The notes: generated from the sequence alone by a model not told the origin. 64,000 nt of DNA from JASHSH01 sp036490215 (GCA_036490215.1 DASXEH010000056.1:1-64000), one strand, 5' to 3'. Positions 34,365-43,791 are shown, counted from the first letter of the stretch. Numbers and translations are program-made.

Positions 34365-35132
34365 ATGGCCACCAAAGCCAAAACAACCTCGACCAAAAGC
34401 GCTGCACGCGTGCCGCCCTTCGCCAAGATCATGGCGCGCGCCGCCGAACGCAAAGGCGGTGAGGCGAAGATGAAGAAACTGCTGCCGACCAAGCCGAAAG
34501 GCGCGAAGGTGCTGGCCGCGCTCGGCGACGATCGCGTGTTGGCCGACATGGCCAAGCGCGTCTTCTCGGCGGGATTCGTCTGGCGCGTGATCGAACAGAA
34601 ATGGCCGGGCTTCGAAGCCGCGTTCCTGAAATTCGATCCCAAGCGCCTCACCTTTCAGCCCGACGAGTTCTGGGAAAAGCTGCTGCACGACAAGCGCATT
34701 GTGAGGAACGCGCAGAAGATCATGTCGGTGCGCGAGAACGCGTCCTTCGTGCGCGACGTGGCCAGCGAACACGGCAGCTTCGGCAAGTTCCTCGCGGCTT
34801 GGCCGACCAGCGATTACGTCGGCCTGCTCGATTTCCTCGCCAAGCGCGGCAGCCGGCTGGGCGGCAATTCGGGCCAGTATTTCCTGCGCTTCCTCGGCTA
34901 TGACAGTTTCATCGTTACCCAGGATGTCGCAGCCTGCTTACGCGACTCGGGCGTCGATCTGCCGGACAATCCCACCTCGAAGCGCGACCTGAAGAAGATC
35001 CAAGACCGCTTCAACGCCTGGCACGAGGAAACCGGATTGCCGCTCGCTCACCTCTCGCGCATCTGCGCCATGTCGGTCGGCAACAACTACGACGCCGCGA
35101 CGATCCGCGACGCCGTGACCAGCGGGATGTGA
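34365..35132 (+). CDS. DNA-3-methyladenine glycosylase I family protein
   Basis: 255 aa from ATG 34365; a GTG at 34356 overlaps the preceding stop. Tag-like helix-hairpin-helix glycosylase: FSAGFVWRVIEQKWPGFEAAF, WEKLLHDKRIVRNAQKI, and LGGNSGQYFLRFLGYDSFI. It has a Lys-rich extension of about 50 residues before the core. Tag excises 3-methyladenine from alkylated DNA; this divergent subgroup lacks the full zinc-binding pattern of E. coli Tag as far as I can see. Confidence 0.8.
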   Translation: MATKAKTTSTKSAARVPPFAKIMARAAERKGGEAKMKKLLPTKPKGAKVLAALGDDRVLADMAKRVFSAGFVWRVIEQKWPGFEAAFLKFDPKRLTFQPDEFWEKLLHDKRIVRNAQKIMSVRENASFVRDVASEHGSFGKFLAAWPTSDYVGLLDFLAKRGSRLGGNSGQYFLRFLGYDSFIVTQDVAACLRDSGVDLPDNPTSKRDLKKIQDRFNAWHEETGLPLAHLSRICAMSVGNNYDAATIRDAVTSGM

Positions 35133-35146
35133 TTAGAAAGATTGGA

Positions 35147-35308
35147 CCACGAAGCCACGAAGGTGGACGAAGGACACGAAGACAGGAAAGAGGGACCGTC
35201 ATTGCGAGCGAAGCAAAGCGATCCAGCTTTTTCTGAAAGACGATGGATTGCTTCGTCGCTTTGCTCCTCGCAATGACACCTGAAATTCCTTCGTGCCTTC
35301 GTGGTGAA
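35147..35308. repeat. Nested inverted repeats (family 6 around family 5)
   Basis: Outer arms ACCACGAAGCCACGAAGG at 35147 and CCTTCGTGCCTTCGTGGT ending about 35308 enclose a family-5 element (35198-35278, CGTCATTGCGAGC to CTCGCAATGAC). One repeat seems to have landed in another. Fills the gap between the glycosylase and HDAC-like genes. Confidence 0.8.
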
Positions 35309-35351
35309 GCTTGCTGAAGACGTGACATCAAAACCGGCCTAACCTCGCCCC

Positions 35352-36284
35352 ATGTCCACCCTCCTCCTCACCCATCCCGCCTGCCTCGATCACGATACAG
35401 GCCGCCATCATCCCGAACGCCCTGCACGACTCCGCGCGGTGATGGAGGCGCTGGAAGCTGAGGAATTTATGGCGCTGATCCGCGTCGAAGCGCCGCTGGC
35501 GACCGAGGAGCAGATCCTGCGCGTCCATACGCGCGATCTGTTCGAGACGGTGAAGGATGCGATCCCGCGCGAAGGCAGCATCGCCCATCTCGATCCCGAC
35601 ACCGCCGTCTCGCATGGCTCGTGGGATGCAATCCTGCGTGCGGCCGGCGCTGCGGTGGCTGCGGTCGATGCGGTGGCCAAGGGCGAGGTGCGCAACGCCT
35701 TCTGCGCCGTGCGACCGCCGGGCCATCACGCCGAGCGCGACGGGGCCATGGGCTTCTGCCTGTTCAACAACATCGCCATCGGCGCCTTGCATGCGCGCGC
35801 GGTGCATGGGCTGAAGCGCATCGCGGTGTTCGACTTCGACGTCCATCACGGCAACGGCACGCAGGACATCTTCTACAATGACGCCGACCTGCTCTACGCC
35901 TCGACCCATCAGTTCGGCGCCTATCCCGGCACGGGCGCAGCGCGCGAGACCGGCGTGGCCGGCAATGTGGTGAACGTCCCCTGCCCGCCCGGCTGCGCTT
36001 CAGGCCCATGGCGCGACGTGGTGCGTGAGACCATCTTGCCCGCCATTGCCGCGTTCCAGCCCGAGCTGATCATGATCTCGGCCGGCTTCGATGCCCATGC
36101 CGCCGATCCGCTGGCGAATATGCGATTGGTGGCCGAGGATTTTCATTGGGTCACGGCCGAGCTGTGGTCGCTCGCCCGCCGGGTCTGCAACGACCGGATC
36201 GTCTCGACGCTTGAGGGCGGCTATGACCTTGACGCCCTGGCGCAGTCAGCCGCCGCCCATGTACGGGGGCTAATGGGCGCATAG
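35352..36284 (+). CDS. Histone deacetylase family (acetylpolyamine/APAH-like) hydrolase
   Basis: 310 aa zinc amidohydrolase. HPERPARL, the His pair in RPPGHHAERDGAMGFCLFNN, metal ligands in FDFDVHHGNGTQ, and ISAGFDAHAADPL plus LEGGYDLDAL place it in the class II HDAC / acetoin-utilisation-like group. In bacteria the substrates are acetylated small molecules or proteins. In many alphaproteobacteria this gene lies just before xseB-ispA-dxs; here those are 7.5 kb downstream. Confidence 0.92.
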   Translation: MSTLLLTHPACLDHDTGRHHPERPARLRAVMEALEAEEFMALIRVEAPLATEEQILRVHTRDLFETVKDAIPREGSIAHLDPDTAVSHGSWDAILRAAGAAVAAVDAVAKGEVRNAFCAVRPPGHHAERDGAMGFCLFNNIAIGALHARAVHGLKRIAVFDFDVHHGNGTQDIFYNDADLLYASTHQFGAYPGTGAARETGVAGNVVNVPCPPGCASGPWRDVVRETILPAIAAFQPELIMISAGFDAHAADPLANMRLVAEDFHWVTAELWSLARRVCNDRIVSTLEGGYDLDALAQSAAAHVRGLMGA

Positions 36285-36676
36285 CGCCCAAACCCGCCCC
36301 GCATTCCAGCCCTACCATAAATACGAATGTGGATGTGATGTCCCACAATTGACTCAGGGACGGCACTCCGGCCACATACCCACACAGCGCTTATGATGGG
36401 GGCTGCGGCCATGGCATCATATCACCGGGGTCGAATAGACCGCGGCGAGGAAAGGTTTAAGTTCAAGGACTTAAGCCGGACGATTTATTTTGGCCTGATC
36501 GCTCCGGCAGCAGCGTCAGCCGGAACCTTAGCACCTCGCATGCTTTGCTTTTTGAAACTCATAACGCGCTTATGCGCATTCAATTCGCATGGACCCGAGG
36601 AGTCTCAGAATGGTAGCATGAACATATCATCATACTATTCGCGCGACTTTTGCGCCGGGAGATTGATTGCAGGATC
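36285..36676. other. 392-bp intergenic region, no gene recognised
   Basis: AT-richer than its surroundings. Holds an inverted repeat TTAAGT/ACTTAA (36457-36474) and a GCCGG-rich segment (36475-36525), plus several ATG-initiated short frames without ribosome sites. Probably the promoter region of the following kinase genes; no -35/-10 pair of good quality could be fixed. Confidence 0.4.
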
Positions 36677-38470
36677 ATGACCGGCCAGCGCGCGATCACC
36701 TCAATCCTCGAATGGTTTATCCCGGCCTCGCTGAAAGAGGACCCGGACACCTATCGCCGCGCCCAGATGTTCGTTGGCGCGCATGTGTTCGGGCCACCGC
36801 TGGGCCACTTGATCGCGATCTACCTCTACATCATCGACCCGACACCGGGCTGGCATTGGTGGTGCCTGACGCTGGCGCTGGCCGCCTATTACTTTTTCCC
36901 GTTCATCCTGCGCGCGACCGGCCGCTTCACCCTGCTCTCGCTGCTGTCGATGCAGAACCTGGCCTTCATCGTGCTGCTGACCTCGTTCTATTACGGCGGG
37001 GTCAGCTCGCCATTCCTGGTCTGGGTGCCGGTGGTGCCGCTGCTGGCCTTCTACTATCTCGGCGCCAAGCCGAAGATGCGCGTCATCGTGCTCTCGGTGG
37101 TCGCCGTCAATCTGGCGATCTTCTACGCGGTGCATCTGTCGGGCGTGCCGTTCCCCGAACATGTGCCGCTGTCGCAGCTCGGCAGCATGGGCATCTTCTC
37201 GGTCTGCATCTGCGTCGTCTTCGTCTCGATCATGTCGCTCTACTACGAGCGCATCGCGATCCTGGCGTCGGAGATCAAGGGCGCGCACGTTCGCGCCGAG
37301 CAAAACCGCCAGATGGCCGAGATGGCCAACCGCGCCAAGTCGGAGTTCCTGGCACGCATCAGCCATGAATTGCGCACGCCGCTCAATTCGGTTCTGGGCT
37401 TCGCGCAGTTGCTCGAAATGAATCCGAAGGAGCCGCTCACCGCGCGGCAGGGCCGGCAGGTTGCCCAGATCCGTCGCAGCGGCACGCATCTGCTGGCACT
37501 AATCGACGAAATCCTCGACCTCAGCAAGATCGAGTCGGGCACGATCCGCGTCTCGATCGAACGGGTGCCGCTCGGCCTGGTGATCGATCAGCTGCGCGAA
37601 ACCTTGCAGCCGCTCGCCGACAGCGCCGGCGTGTCGCTCTCGATCGATATCGCCGACGATCTGCTGACCGTGCGCGCCGACCGTATCCGCCTCGCGCAGA
37701 TTCTGATGAACCTCGGCACCAACGCGATCAAATACAATCGCCGCGGCGGATCGATCGCGATCGAGGCCCGCAGCGACGGCCACGCGATGGTCAGTATCGC
37801 CGTCGCCGATACGGGGCCTGGCATTCCGTTCGACCGTCAGGGCGAGGTATTCCAGCCCTTCAACCGCCTGGGCGCCGAGAACAGCGCGGTGGAAGGCACG
37901 GGCATCGGCCTGGCCATCTCCCATCGTCTCGCCGAGCTGATGGCGGGTGCGCTGACCTTCATCAGCGAGCCGGACAAGGGCTCGACCTTCACGCTGACCC
38001 TGCCGATGGCCCCGCCTGCCGATGAGGCCACGATCGCCGCCGAAAAGGCGTCATCGCGCAAGACCGTCGACTTCAAGAGCGCGGACAAGGCTTTGACGCT
38101 GCTCTACGTCGAAGACAATCCGCCCAACATCGCGCTGATGCAGGAACTGGTCGACACGGTTCCCAATCTCAAACTGCTGACCGCGCCCGACGGCAATACC
38201 GGCCTTGCGCTTGCCCATGCGCATCAGCCCGATGTGATCGTGCTCGACATCAACCTGCCGGGCATGAGCGGCTTCGAAGTCTTGCGCCGCCTGCGCCATG
38301 GTGCGCGCACCAGCACCATTCCCGTGCTCGCCCTGACCGCGGCCGCGCAGTTGCGCGACCACGAACGCGGCAAGGCGGCCGGCTTCCGGCACTACCTCAC
38401 GAAACCAATAAACGTCCAAGAGTTCCTCTCCGCTATCGACGATGTACTGGTTAAAGCCCATGACTCTTGA
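36677..38470 (+). CDS. Hybrid sensor histidine kinase with multi-TM sensor
   Basis: 597 aa. Six TM helices in residues 40-205, with no large periplasmic domain; short linker; HisKA with His230 (ARISHELRTPLNSVLGFAQLL); HATPase_c (NLGTNAIKYN, GTGIGLAIS); C-terminal receiver with Asp524 (IVLDINLPGMSGFEVL) and KPIN Lys. ATG 36677 has GCAGGA before it. Its catalytic part is almost a copy of that of the next gene, with which it overlaps by 11 bp. Expected to pass phosphate to its own receiver and then to a partner, possibly the HD-GYP protein downstream. Confidence 0.9.
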   Translation: MTGQRAITSILEWFIPASLKEDPDTYRRAQMFVGAHVFGPPLGHLIAIYLYIIDPTPGWHWWCLTLALAAYYFFPFILRATGRFTLLSLLSMQNLAFIVLLTSFYYGGVSSPFLVWVPVVPLLAFYYLGAKPKMRVIVLSVVAVNLAIFYAVHLSGVPFPEHVPLSQLGSMGIFSVCICVVFVSIMSLYYERIAILASEIKGAHVRAEQNRQMAEMANRAKSEFLARISHELRTPLNSVLGFAQLLEMNPKEPLTARQGRQVAQIRRSGTHLLALIDEILDLSKIESGTIRVSIERVPLGLVIDQLRETLQPLADSAGVSLSIDIADDLLTVRADRIRLAQILMNLGTNAIKYNRRGGSIAIEARSDGHAMVSIAVADTGPGIPFDRQGEVFQPFNRLGAENSAVEGTGIGLAISHRLAELMAGALTFISEPDKGSTFTLTLPMAPPADEATIAAEKASSRKTVDFKSADKALTLLYVEDNPPNIALMQELVDTVPNLKLLTAPDGNTGLALAHAHQPDVIVLDINLPGMSGFEVLRRLRHGARTSTIPVLALTAAAQLRDHERGKAAGFRHYLTKPINVQEFLSAIDDVLVKAHDS

Positions 38471-40667
38471 CGGTTTCCTGAGCGCTCTTCCGCGCTGCGG
38501 CCATGTCCTCGACCAGGGGGGCCGCTTGATCGACGTTGCTCTGACCACGGCCGGTCACCCGATCTATATGGAACACAGCCACGGCTGGATGCTGGTGACG
38601 CTGTCCTTCGCGCTGGCCTTCTTCGCGGCCTACACTGCGCTCGATATGGCCGAACGCCTAGAGAATGCCCAGGGCCGCGCCCGCGTGCTCTGGCTGGCCG
38701 GCGCGTCGGTGGTGCTGGGCGGCGGCATCTGGGCGATGCACTTCATCGGCATGCTGGCGATGCGTATCGACATGCCGGTGACCTACGATGCCGGGCTGAC
38801 CATTCTCTCCAAACTCATCGCCATCCTGTTCACCGCAGTCGGCTTCATGATCATCGGCCGCAAGGGGACGACGCCACGGCGCCTGATCGCCGCCGGCACG
38901 GTGGTGGGGCTGGGCGTCGCGGCGATGCACTACACCGGCATGGCGGCGCTTGTTATCCCGGCGCGCCTGCACTTCGATCCGCTGCTGGTGACGGCATCGG
39001 TCGTCATCGCCGTGGTTGCCGCCATCGCCGCCTTCTGGCTCGCCTTCAATTGGAAGACAATCTGGCAAAAGATTTTCGCGGCCGCCATCATGGCCACCGC
39101 GATCTGCGGCATGCACTATACCGGCATGGCCGCACTCAGTTTCGAGCCCGACCGCTCGATCGTCGTCGAACCGGGCAGTGTCAGCCCGTCGCTGCTCGCC
39201 ATCGCCGTGACCGCCGCGACCTTCATCCTGCTCTGTATCGCGCTGGTCTCGGTCTTCATCGACCGCCGTTTCGAATCGCGCGCGGCCGATGATGCGCGCA
39301 AGCTGCGCGTCGCCAATGCCGAACTGCAGGCCGAGATCGCCGAGCGCAAGGTGGCTGAGGCACGCCTACACAATGCGCACAACGCGCTCGAACTGCGCGT
39401 GCAGGAACGCACCAAAGAACTGGCGCAAGCGAATCAGCGCCTGATGGATGCCGCGGTCGAACTCGATTCCGCCCGCGCCCATGCCGAGTCGGAAAAGGAA
39501 CGCGCCGAGGCGGCCAACCGGGCAAAATCCGATTTCCTGGCCAGTGTCAGTCACGAATTGCGCACGCCACTCAATGCCGTGTTGGGCTTCGCGCAATTGC
39601 TCGAGCTCAACGCCAAGGAACCCCTCACCGAGCGTCAGTCGCGCCAGGTCAGCCAGATCAGCAAGAGCGGCAACCATCTTCTCGCGCTGATCGACGAAAT
39701 CCTCGATCTCAGCAAGATCGAGGCCGGCACGCTTCGTATTTCGCTGGAGCGTGTGCCGCTGAGCTCGATCTTCGATCAGGTGCGCAACACGCTGCAGCCG
39801 ATGGCCGAGGCGATGGAAGTGACGCTGCAGGTCGACGACCTCGCCTTCGACATCCCGCCGGTGCGCGCCGACCGCATCCGCCTGACGCAGATCCTGATCA
39901 ATCTCGGCACCAACGCGATCAAATACAATCGCTCGGGCGGCGTCGCCACCTTGCGCGCCGAGCTGGCTGTCCCCGGCATGGTTCGTATATCGATGACCGA
40001 TACCGGCATCGGCATCGCCTCGCATCGCCAAGCCGAGCTGTTCCAGCCCTTCAACCGCCTGGGTGCCGAGCACGGTACGATCGAAGGCAGCGGCATCGGC
40101 CTGACGATCGCGCAACGGCTGGTGCAGCTGATGGGCGGCACATTGACCGTCCAGAGCGTGCCCGGCGAAGGCTCGACCTTCTCGGTCGACATGCCGATCG
40201 CACCGGCCGAAGACCGCGCGGCGCTTCGGGCTGCGGTCGACGACGGTTCTGCCGAAAAGCCGGCCTGGCAACATCAGGATGGCCGCTATACCCTGCTCTA
40301 TGTCGAAGACAACCCGTCGAACATCGCATTGATGCAAGAATTGGTCGACACCTTGCCGAATCTGCGGATGCTGATCGCGTCGGACGGCAATACCGGCATC
40401 GCGCTGGCCAAGGCGCACAAGCCCGATATCATCGTGCTCGACATCAACCTGCCCGGCATGAGTGGCTTCGACGTGTTGCGCGAATTGAAGCGCCAACCGA
40501 CCACGGTCCAAATCCCGGTGATCGCGCTGAGCGCCGCCGCCGCGCCGCGCGACATCCAACGCGGCAAGGCCGAGGGCTTCCTCCACTATCTGACCAAGCC
40601 GATCAACATTCCGGAATTCGTGGCGGCGGTCGGCGGTCTGCTCGGGGAGCGCCGCGAGAATGTCTGA
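38460..40667 (+). CDS. MHYT-domain hybrid histidine kinase
   Basis: 735 aa. The N-terminal integral membrane sensor (about residues 15-265) has three MHYT-type motifs: MHFIGMLAM, MHYTGMAAL and MHYTGMAAL; MHYT domains are proposed to bind a metal and sense oxygen, CO or NO. A coiled coil (about 275-345) leads to HisKA with His365 (ASVSHELRTPLNAVLGFAQLL), HATPase_c and a receiver with Asp661 (IVLDINLPGMSGFDVL). The catalytic half duplicates the upstream kinase. Start ATG 38460 overlaps the preceding stop; the stop overlaps the HD-GYP start. Confidence 0.92.
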   Translation: MTLDGFLSALPRCGHVLDQGGRLIDVALTTAGHPIYMEHSHGWMLVTLSFALAFFAAYTALDMAERLENAQGRARVLWLAGASVVLGGGIWAMHFIGMLAMRIDMPVTYDAGLTILSKLIAILFTAVGFMIIGRKGTTPRRLIAAGTVVGLGVAAMHYTGMAALVIPARLHFDPLLVTASVVIAVVAAIAAFWLAFNWKTIWQKIFAAAIMATAICGMHYTGMAALSFEPDRSIVVEPGSVSPSLLAIAVTAATFILLCIALVSVFIDRRFESRAADDARKLRVANAELQAEIAERKVAEARLHNAHNALELRVQERTKELAQANQRLMDAAVELDSARAHAESEKERAEAANRAKSDFLASVSHELRTPLNAVLGFAQLLELNAKEPLTERQSRQVSQISKSGNHLLALIDEILDLSKIEAGTLRISLERVPLSSIFDQVRNTLQPMAEAMEVTLQVDDLAFDIPPVRADRIRLTQILINLGTNAIKYNRSGGVATLRAELAVPGMVRISMTDTGIGIASHRQAELFQPFNRLGAEHGTIEGSGIGLTIAQRLVQLMGGTLTVQSVPGEGSTFSVDMPIAPAEDRAALRAAVDDGSAEKPAWQHQDGRYTLLYVEDNPSNIALMQELVDTLPNLRMLIASDGNTGIALAKAHKPDIIVLDINLPGMSGFDVLRELKRQPTTVQIPVIALSAAAAPRDIQRGKAEGFLHYLTKPINIPEFVAAVGGLLGERRENV

Positions 40668-41760
40668 TCTCGAAGCGCTGCTGCGCGGCGCACGCATCCT
40701 GCTGGTCGACGATGTCCCGGCCAATATCGAAATCCTGGTCGAGACGCTGGAGGGCGATGGCTATCTCAACATCGACAGCACGACCAGCCCGCACGAAGGT
40801 CTGGCAAAGGTCAAGGCGCGGCGGCCCGATCTGATTCTGCTCGACATGCGCATGCCCGAGATGGATGGGCATGAGTTCCTGGCGCAGCTGCGCAAAATGC
40901 CCGATGGCGGTCGCATCCCCGTCATCGTCATCACCGCGCAGACCGACGAAAACACCAAGCGCCGCGCGCTGATGGCCGGCGTGCGCGACTTTATCAACAA
41001 GCCCTTCTTGCTGTGGGAACTGTTGCACCGGGTGCGGACGATCCTCGAACTCGATCTCAGCACGCGGCGCACCGAACAACTCAATGCCGAACTCGAACGG
41101 CGCGTGAATGAGCGCACGCAGGAGTTGGAAGCGACGCGCAAGGAAGTGATCCGCCGCCTCGCCACCGCCGGCGAATTCCGCGACAACGAAACCGGCCAGC
41201 ATGTTGTGCGGATGAGTCACTTCACCCATCACTTGGCGCTGGCCGCCGGTATCTCCGAAGACGAGGCGATTGCGATCCGCGATGCCGCGCCGCTGCATGA
41301 CATCGGCAAAATCGGCATTCCCGATTCGATCCTGCTCAAGCCCGGCCGGCTCGACGGCGAAGAATGGACCATCATGAAACGCCATGCCGAGATCGGCGGC
41401 GAAATCCTGGCCGATAGCGGCTTTGCGCTGCTCGACCTCGCCCGTTCGATCGCGCTGACCCATCACGAGCAATGGGACGGCAGCGGCTATCCCCATGGCT
41501 TGAAGGGCGACGATATCCCGATTGCCGGGCGTCTGACCGCCGTGGCCGATGTGTTCGACGCGCTGTTGTCCGAGCGGCCTTACAAACCACGCTGGCCGAT
41601 CGATCGGGCGATGGACTTCCTTAAGGACCGCGCCGGCAGGCATTTCGACCCGCGCCTCGTGATCCTGTTCGAACGGGAATTGCCCGCGATTCTCGATCTC
41701 AAGGAGCGGTTCCGCGACGTCGAGGAGGGCGACGACAGCGCCACAACCGCGGCAGAATGA
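40660..41760 (+). CDS. Response regulator with HD-GYP domain (c-di-GMP phosphodiesterase)
   Basis: 366 aa. REC domain with Asp62 (LILLDMRMPEMDG), a coiled linker, then HD-GYP with His213-Asp214 (PLHDIGKIGIP), HHEQWDGSGYP and the RLTAVADVFDALLSERPYK segment. Such RpfG-type regulators hydrolyse cyclic di-GMP. Overlaps the MHYT kinase by 8 bp, so the three genes form one transcription unit and the kinases are the likely phosphodonors. Confidence 0.93.
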   Translation: MSDLEALLRGARILLVDDVPANIEILVETLEGDGYLNIDSTTSPHEGLAKVKARRPDLILLDMRMPEMDGHEFLAQLRKMPDGGRIPVIVITAQTDENTKRRALMAGVRDFINKPFLLWELLHRVRTILELDLSTRRTEQLNAELERRVNERTQELEATRKEVIRRLATAGEFRDNETGQHVVRMSHFTHHLALAAGISEDEAIAIRDAAPLHDIGKIGIPDSILLKPGRLDGEEWTIMKRHAEIGGEILADSGFALLDLARSIALTHHEQWDGSGYPHGLKGDDIPIAGRLTAVADVFDALLSERPYKPRWPIDRAMDFLKDRAGRHFDPRLVILFERELPAILDLKERFRDVEEGDDSATTAAE

Positions 41761-41950
41761 TTGCCGTTTCTAACAGTAACGGCCTGTTGATATTCGGCGG
41801 GCTGCACACCATATTAGTGTAGCCTAGAGGCTGGTCACCGCGCTGTCCGCGCATTCCAAGAACCGGCCCTTCCCCATTGCCTTGCCCCACTGCGCCGCCC
41901 GAAAGCGCTGTTTTTCGCACGCGGCCTGAAGATGAAGATGGAGAGCACCT

Positions 41951-42190
41951 ATGGTTAAGACCCAAGCCATGATTCGCGCCGAAGAGGCCCGCGCCACCGC
42001 CGCGACCCAGCTTGCCAAAGCCAGACAGGAAGAAGAGGCGATCTGGCAGGAACGCCAAAAGCTGCGCGCGGTAGACGCCGAAAAGTTCGCCCAATTGCGC
42101 CAGTTGCGGCTGCAAAAGGAAGAGGCTGACCGGAACCGGCCGGCTGAGCCGAAAAAGCTCGTCAAGCGGAAGGCGCCTGCGAAGCATTGA
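41951..42190 (+). CDS. Small charged coiled-coil protein, function unknown
   Basis: 79 aa, nearly all helix: long runs of Glu, Arg, Gln and Ala (RAEEARATAATQLAKARQEE, FAQLRQLRLQKEEADRN) with a Lys-rich end. GGAGAG sits upstream of ATG 41951. No domain recognised. A candidate promoter (TTGATA at 41787 with ATATTA 18 bp on) lies 150 bp upstream. Codon use and ribosome site support a real gene. Confidence 0.6.
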   Translation: MVKTQAMIRAEEARATAATQLAKARQEEEAIWQERQKLRAVDAEKFAQLRQLRLQKEEADRNRPAEPKKLVKRKAPAKH

Positions 42191-42229
42191 ACGCCGGTAC
42201 TGACCCTGGGCCGTTGACAGCACACCCCT

Positions 42230-42259
42230 TTGCGCGCTCCATACGAATAACGATATAAT
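42230..42259 (+). promoter_or_regulatory. Candidate promoter for DUF962 and alkB-like genes
   Basis: A consensus TATAAT at 42254-42259 in an AT-rich stretch, with TTGCGC 18 bp upstream at 42230-42235. TTGACA at 42214 is too far to pair. Lies 36 bp before the DUF962 start. Confidence 0.4.
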
Positions 42260-42294
42260 ACAATGTGAAACTGTGTGCTTTCGGGAGGAACCCC

Positions 42295-42648
42295 ATGGCC
42301 GAACGCAGCCCCACATTCCGCGAATTCTTCCCCGAATATCTGGCGGCGCATCGCAAGCCGCAGACGCGTGCCATCCATTACATCGGCACGACGCTGGGCG
42401 TGATCTCGCTGATTATCTTCTTCGTCACCTGGAACTGGGAGTTCCTGGTGGCGTCGCCGCTCCTCGGCTACGGCATGGCGATGCCGACGCATCCGATCTT
42501 CGAGGGCAATATCCCGAAGACCTTCGAGCATCCGGCCCTGTCGTTCGTCAGCGACTTCTTCATGCTCTACCTGTTCCTGACCGGTGGGCTGGCGCGCTAT
42601 CTGAACGAGCTGCCGCCGGTCGAAGCCAGCCAGACCAAAGCCGCTTGA
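42295..42648 (+). CDS. DUF962 / Mpo1-like membrane protein
   Basis: 117 aa. Three hydrophobic helices; family landmarks FREFFPEYLAAHRKPQTRAIHYIGT, then PTHPIFEGNIPKTFEHPALSF. The His residues HR, HY and HP are those conserved in Mpo1, a yeast 2-hydroxy fatty acid dioxygenase, so an iron-dependent lipid oxidation role is conceivable but unproven here. GGGAGGAA precedes the ATG. The next gene, another membrane di-iron oxygenase, begins 24 bp on. Confidence 0.85.
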   Translation: MAERSPTFREFFPEYLAAHRKPQTRAIHYIGTTLGVISLIIFFVTWNWEFLVASPLLGYGMAMPTHPIFEGNIPKTFEHPALSFVSDFFMLYLFLTGGLARYLNELPPVEASQTKAA

Positions 42649-42672
42649 ACTGAGCATGGGCCTGAACTGAGC

Positions 42673-43791
42673 ATGGGCTTGTCCGCGGCGGGCGACGGCT
42701 ATCGCGGCCTGTCGCCTTGGTCGTTTCTGCTGATCTTCCTGTTCCCGGCCGGCGCGCTGATCGCGGCTGTGCGTGGCGATTCGTTCTGGGTCGTGCCATG
42801 GATCACCGCCCTGGTGATCCTGCCGCTGATCGACATGGTGATCCCGACCGAGACGACGCCGCTCGAACCGCCGCAGCGCGAGACCGGCCGCTCGATCTAC
42901 ACCTGGATCATCCTCGCCTACGCGCCGGTGCAGATCGCGCTGACGGCCTATGTCCTGTGGGTGGCCTGCACGCAAAACCTGCCGCTGGTTGCGCAGATCG
43001 GCATCGTCGTGACCTTGGGCCTCTCCAATGGCGCGATCGGCTTCACGCTGGCGCATGAACTGGTGCACCGCACGGCCACGCTCGAGAGAATGGCCGGCCG
43101 CATGATCCTGCTCGGCCTCGCCTATCCCCATTGGGCGGTCGAGCATGTGCGCGGCCATCATCGCTATGTCGGCACGCCGCGCGATCCGGCCACGGCGCGT
43201 TTCGGCGAGATGTTCTGGTTGTTCCTGCCGCGCACCTTGTCGGGGCAGGTGAAGAGCGGGTTCGAACTCGAAGGCGAACGTCTGAAAAAGATCGGCAAAC
43301 GCGCCTGGTCGACCGACAACGAAGTGCTGCGCATGACGGCGATCGAGGTGCTGATCCTGATCGGCCTTTATGCCTGGCTCGGCTGGCTGGGGATCGCCTA
43401 TTACGCGCTGCAGATCGTCGTGGCGGTAACGCTGCTGGAGGCCACCAACTACTGCCAGCATTACGGCCTTTATCGCCGCGAGATCGCGCCCGGCCGCTAC
43501 GAACCCCAGGCGCCGCGCCACTCGTGGAACTCGTATCACTGCCTGACCAACCGCTACATCATCGAGCTCGGGCGTCATTCCGATCATCACGCCCAGCCCG
43601 GCCGGCCCTACCATCTGCTCCGCGTCGACCCGACAGCCCCCCAGCTGCCGGCCAGCTACGGAGCGATGATCTCGGTGGCTCTGTTCCCGCCGCTTTGGTT
43701 CCTGATCATGAACCCGCGGGTAAAAGCATGGAATATCAAGGCCGGAGAAGCCCAAGCGGGTGGCTTGCCGGGTGAGGGAGCCGCGGCGTAG
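42673..43791 (+). CDS. AlkB-like membrane di-iron alkane monooxygenase/hydroxylase
   Basis: 372 aa, about six TM helices with the eight-His membrane hydroxylase pattern: HELVHR, HVRGHHRYVGTPRDPATA, NYCQHYGLYRRE and LGRHSDHHAQPGRPY. The third box has Gln where alkane-degrading AlkB usually has Glu (NYxEHYGL), so the substrate may differ. No rubredoxin gene is nearby, though one could be elsewhere. Probably co-transcribed with the DUF962 gene. Confidence 0.88.
   Translation: MGLSAAGDGYRGLSPWSFLLIFLFPAGALIAAVRGDSFWVVPWITALVILPLIDMVIPTETTPLEPPQRETGRSIYTWIILAYAPVQIALTAYVLWVACTQNLPLVAQIGIVVTLGLSNGAIGFTLAHELVHRTATLERMAGRMILLGLAYPHWAVEHVRGHHRYVGTPRDPATARFGEMFWLFLPRTLSGQVKSGFELEGERLKKIGKRAWSTDNEVLRMTAIEVLILIGLYAWLGWLGIAYYALQIVVAVTLLEATNYCQHYGLYRREIAPGRYEPQAPRHSWNSYHCLTNRYIIELGRHSDHHAQPGRPYHLLRVDPTAPQLPASYGAMISVALFPPLWFLIMNPRVKAWNIKAGEAQAGGLPGEGAAA

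Noticed and set aside
36393..36680. A 95-codon frame ending in an ATGA overlap with the first hybrid kinase
   Set aside because: The overlap is suggestive, but there is no ribosome site, no recognisable fold, and the composition is mixed; kept only as part of the intergenic note.
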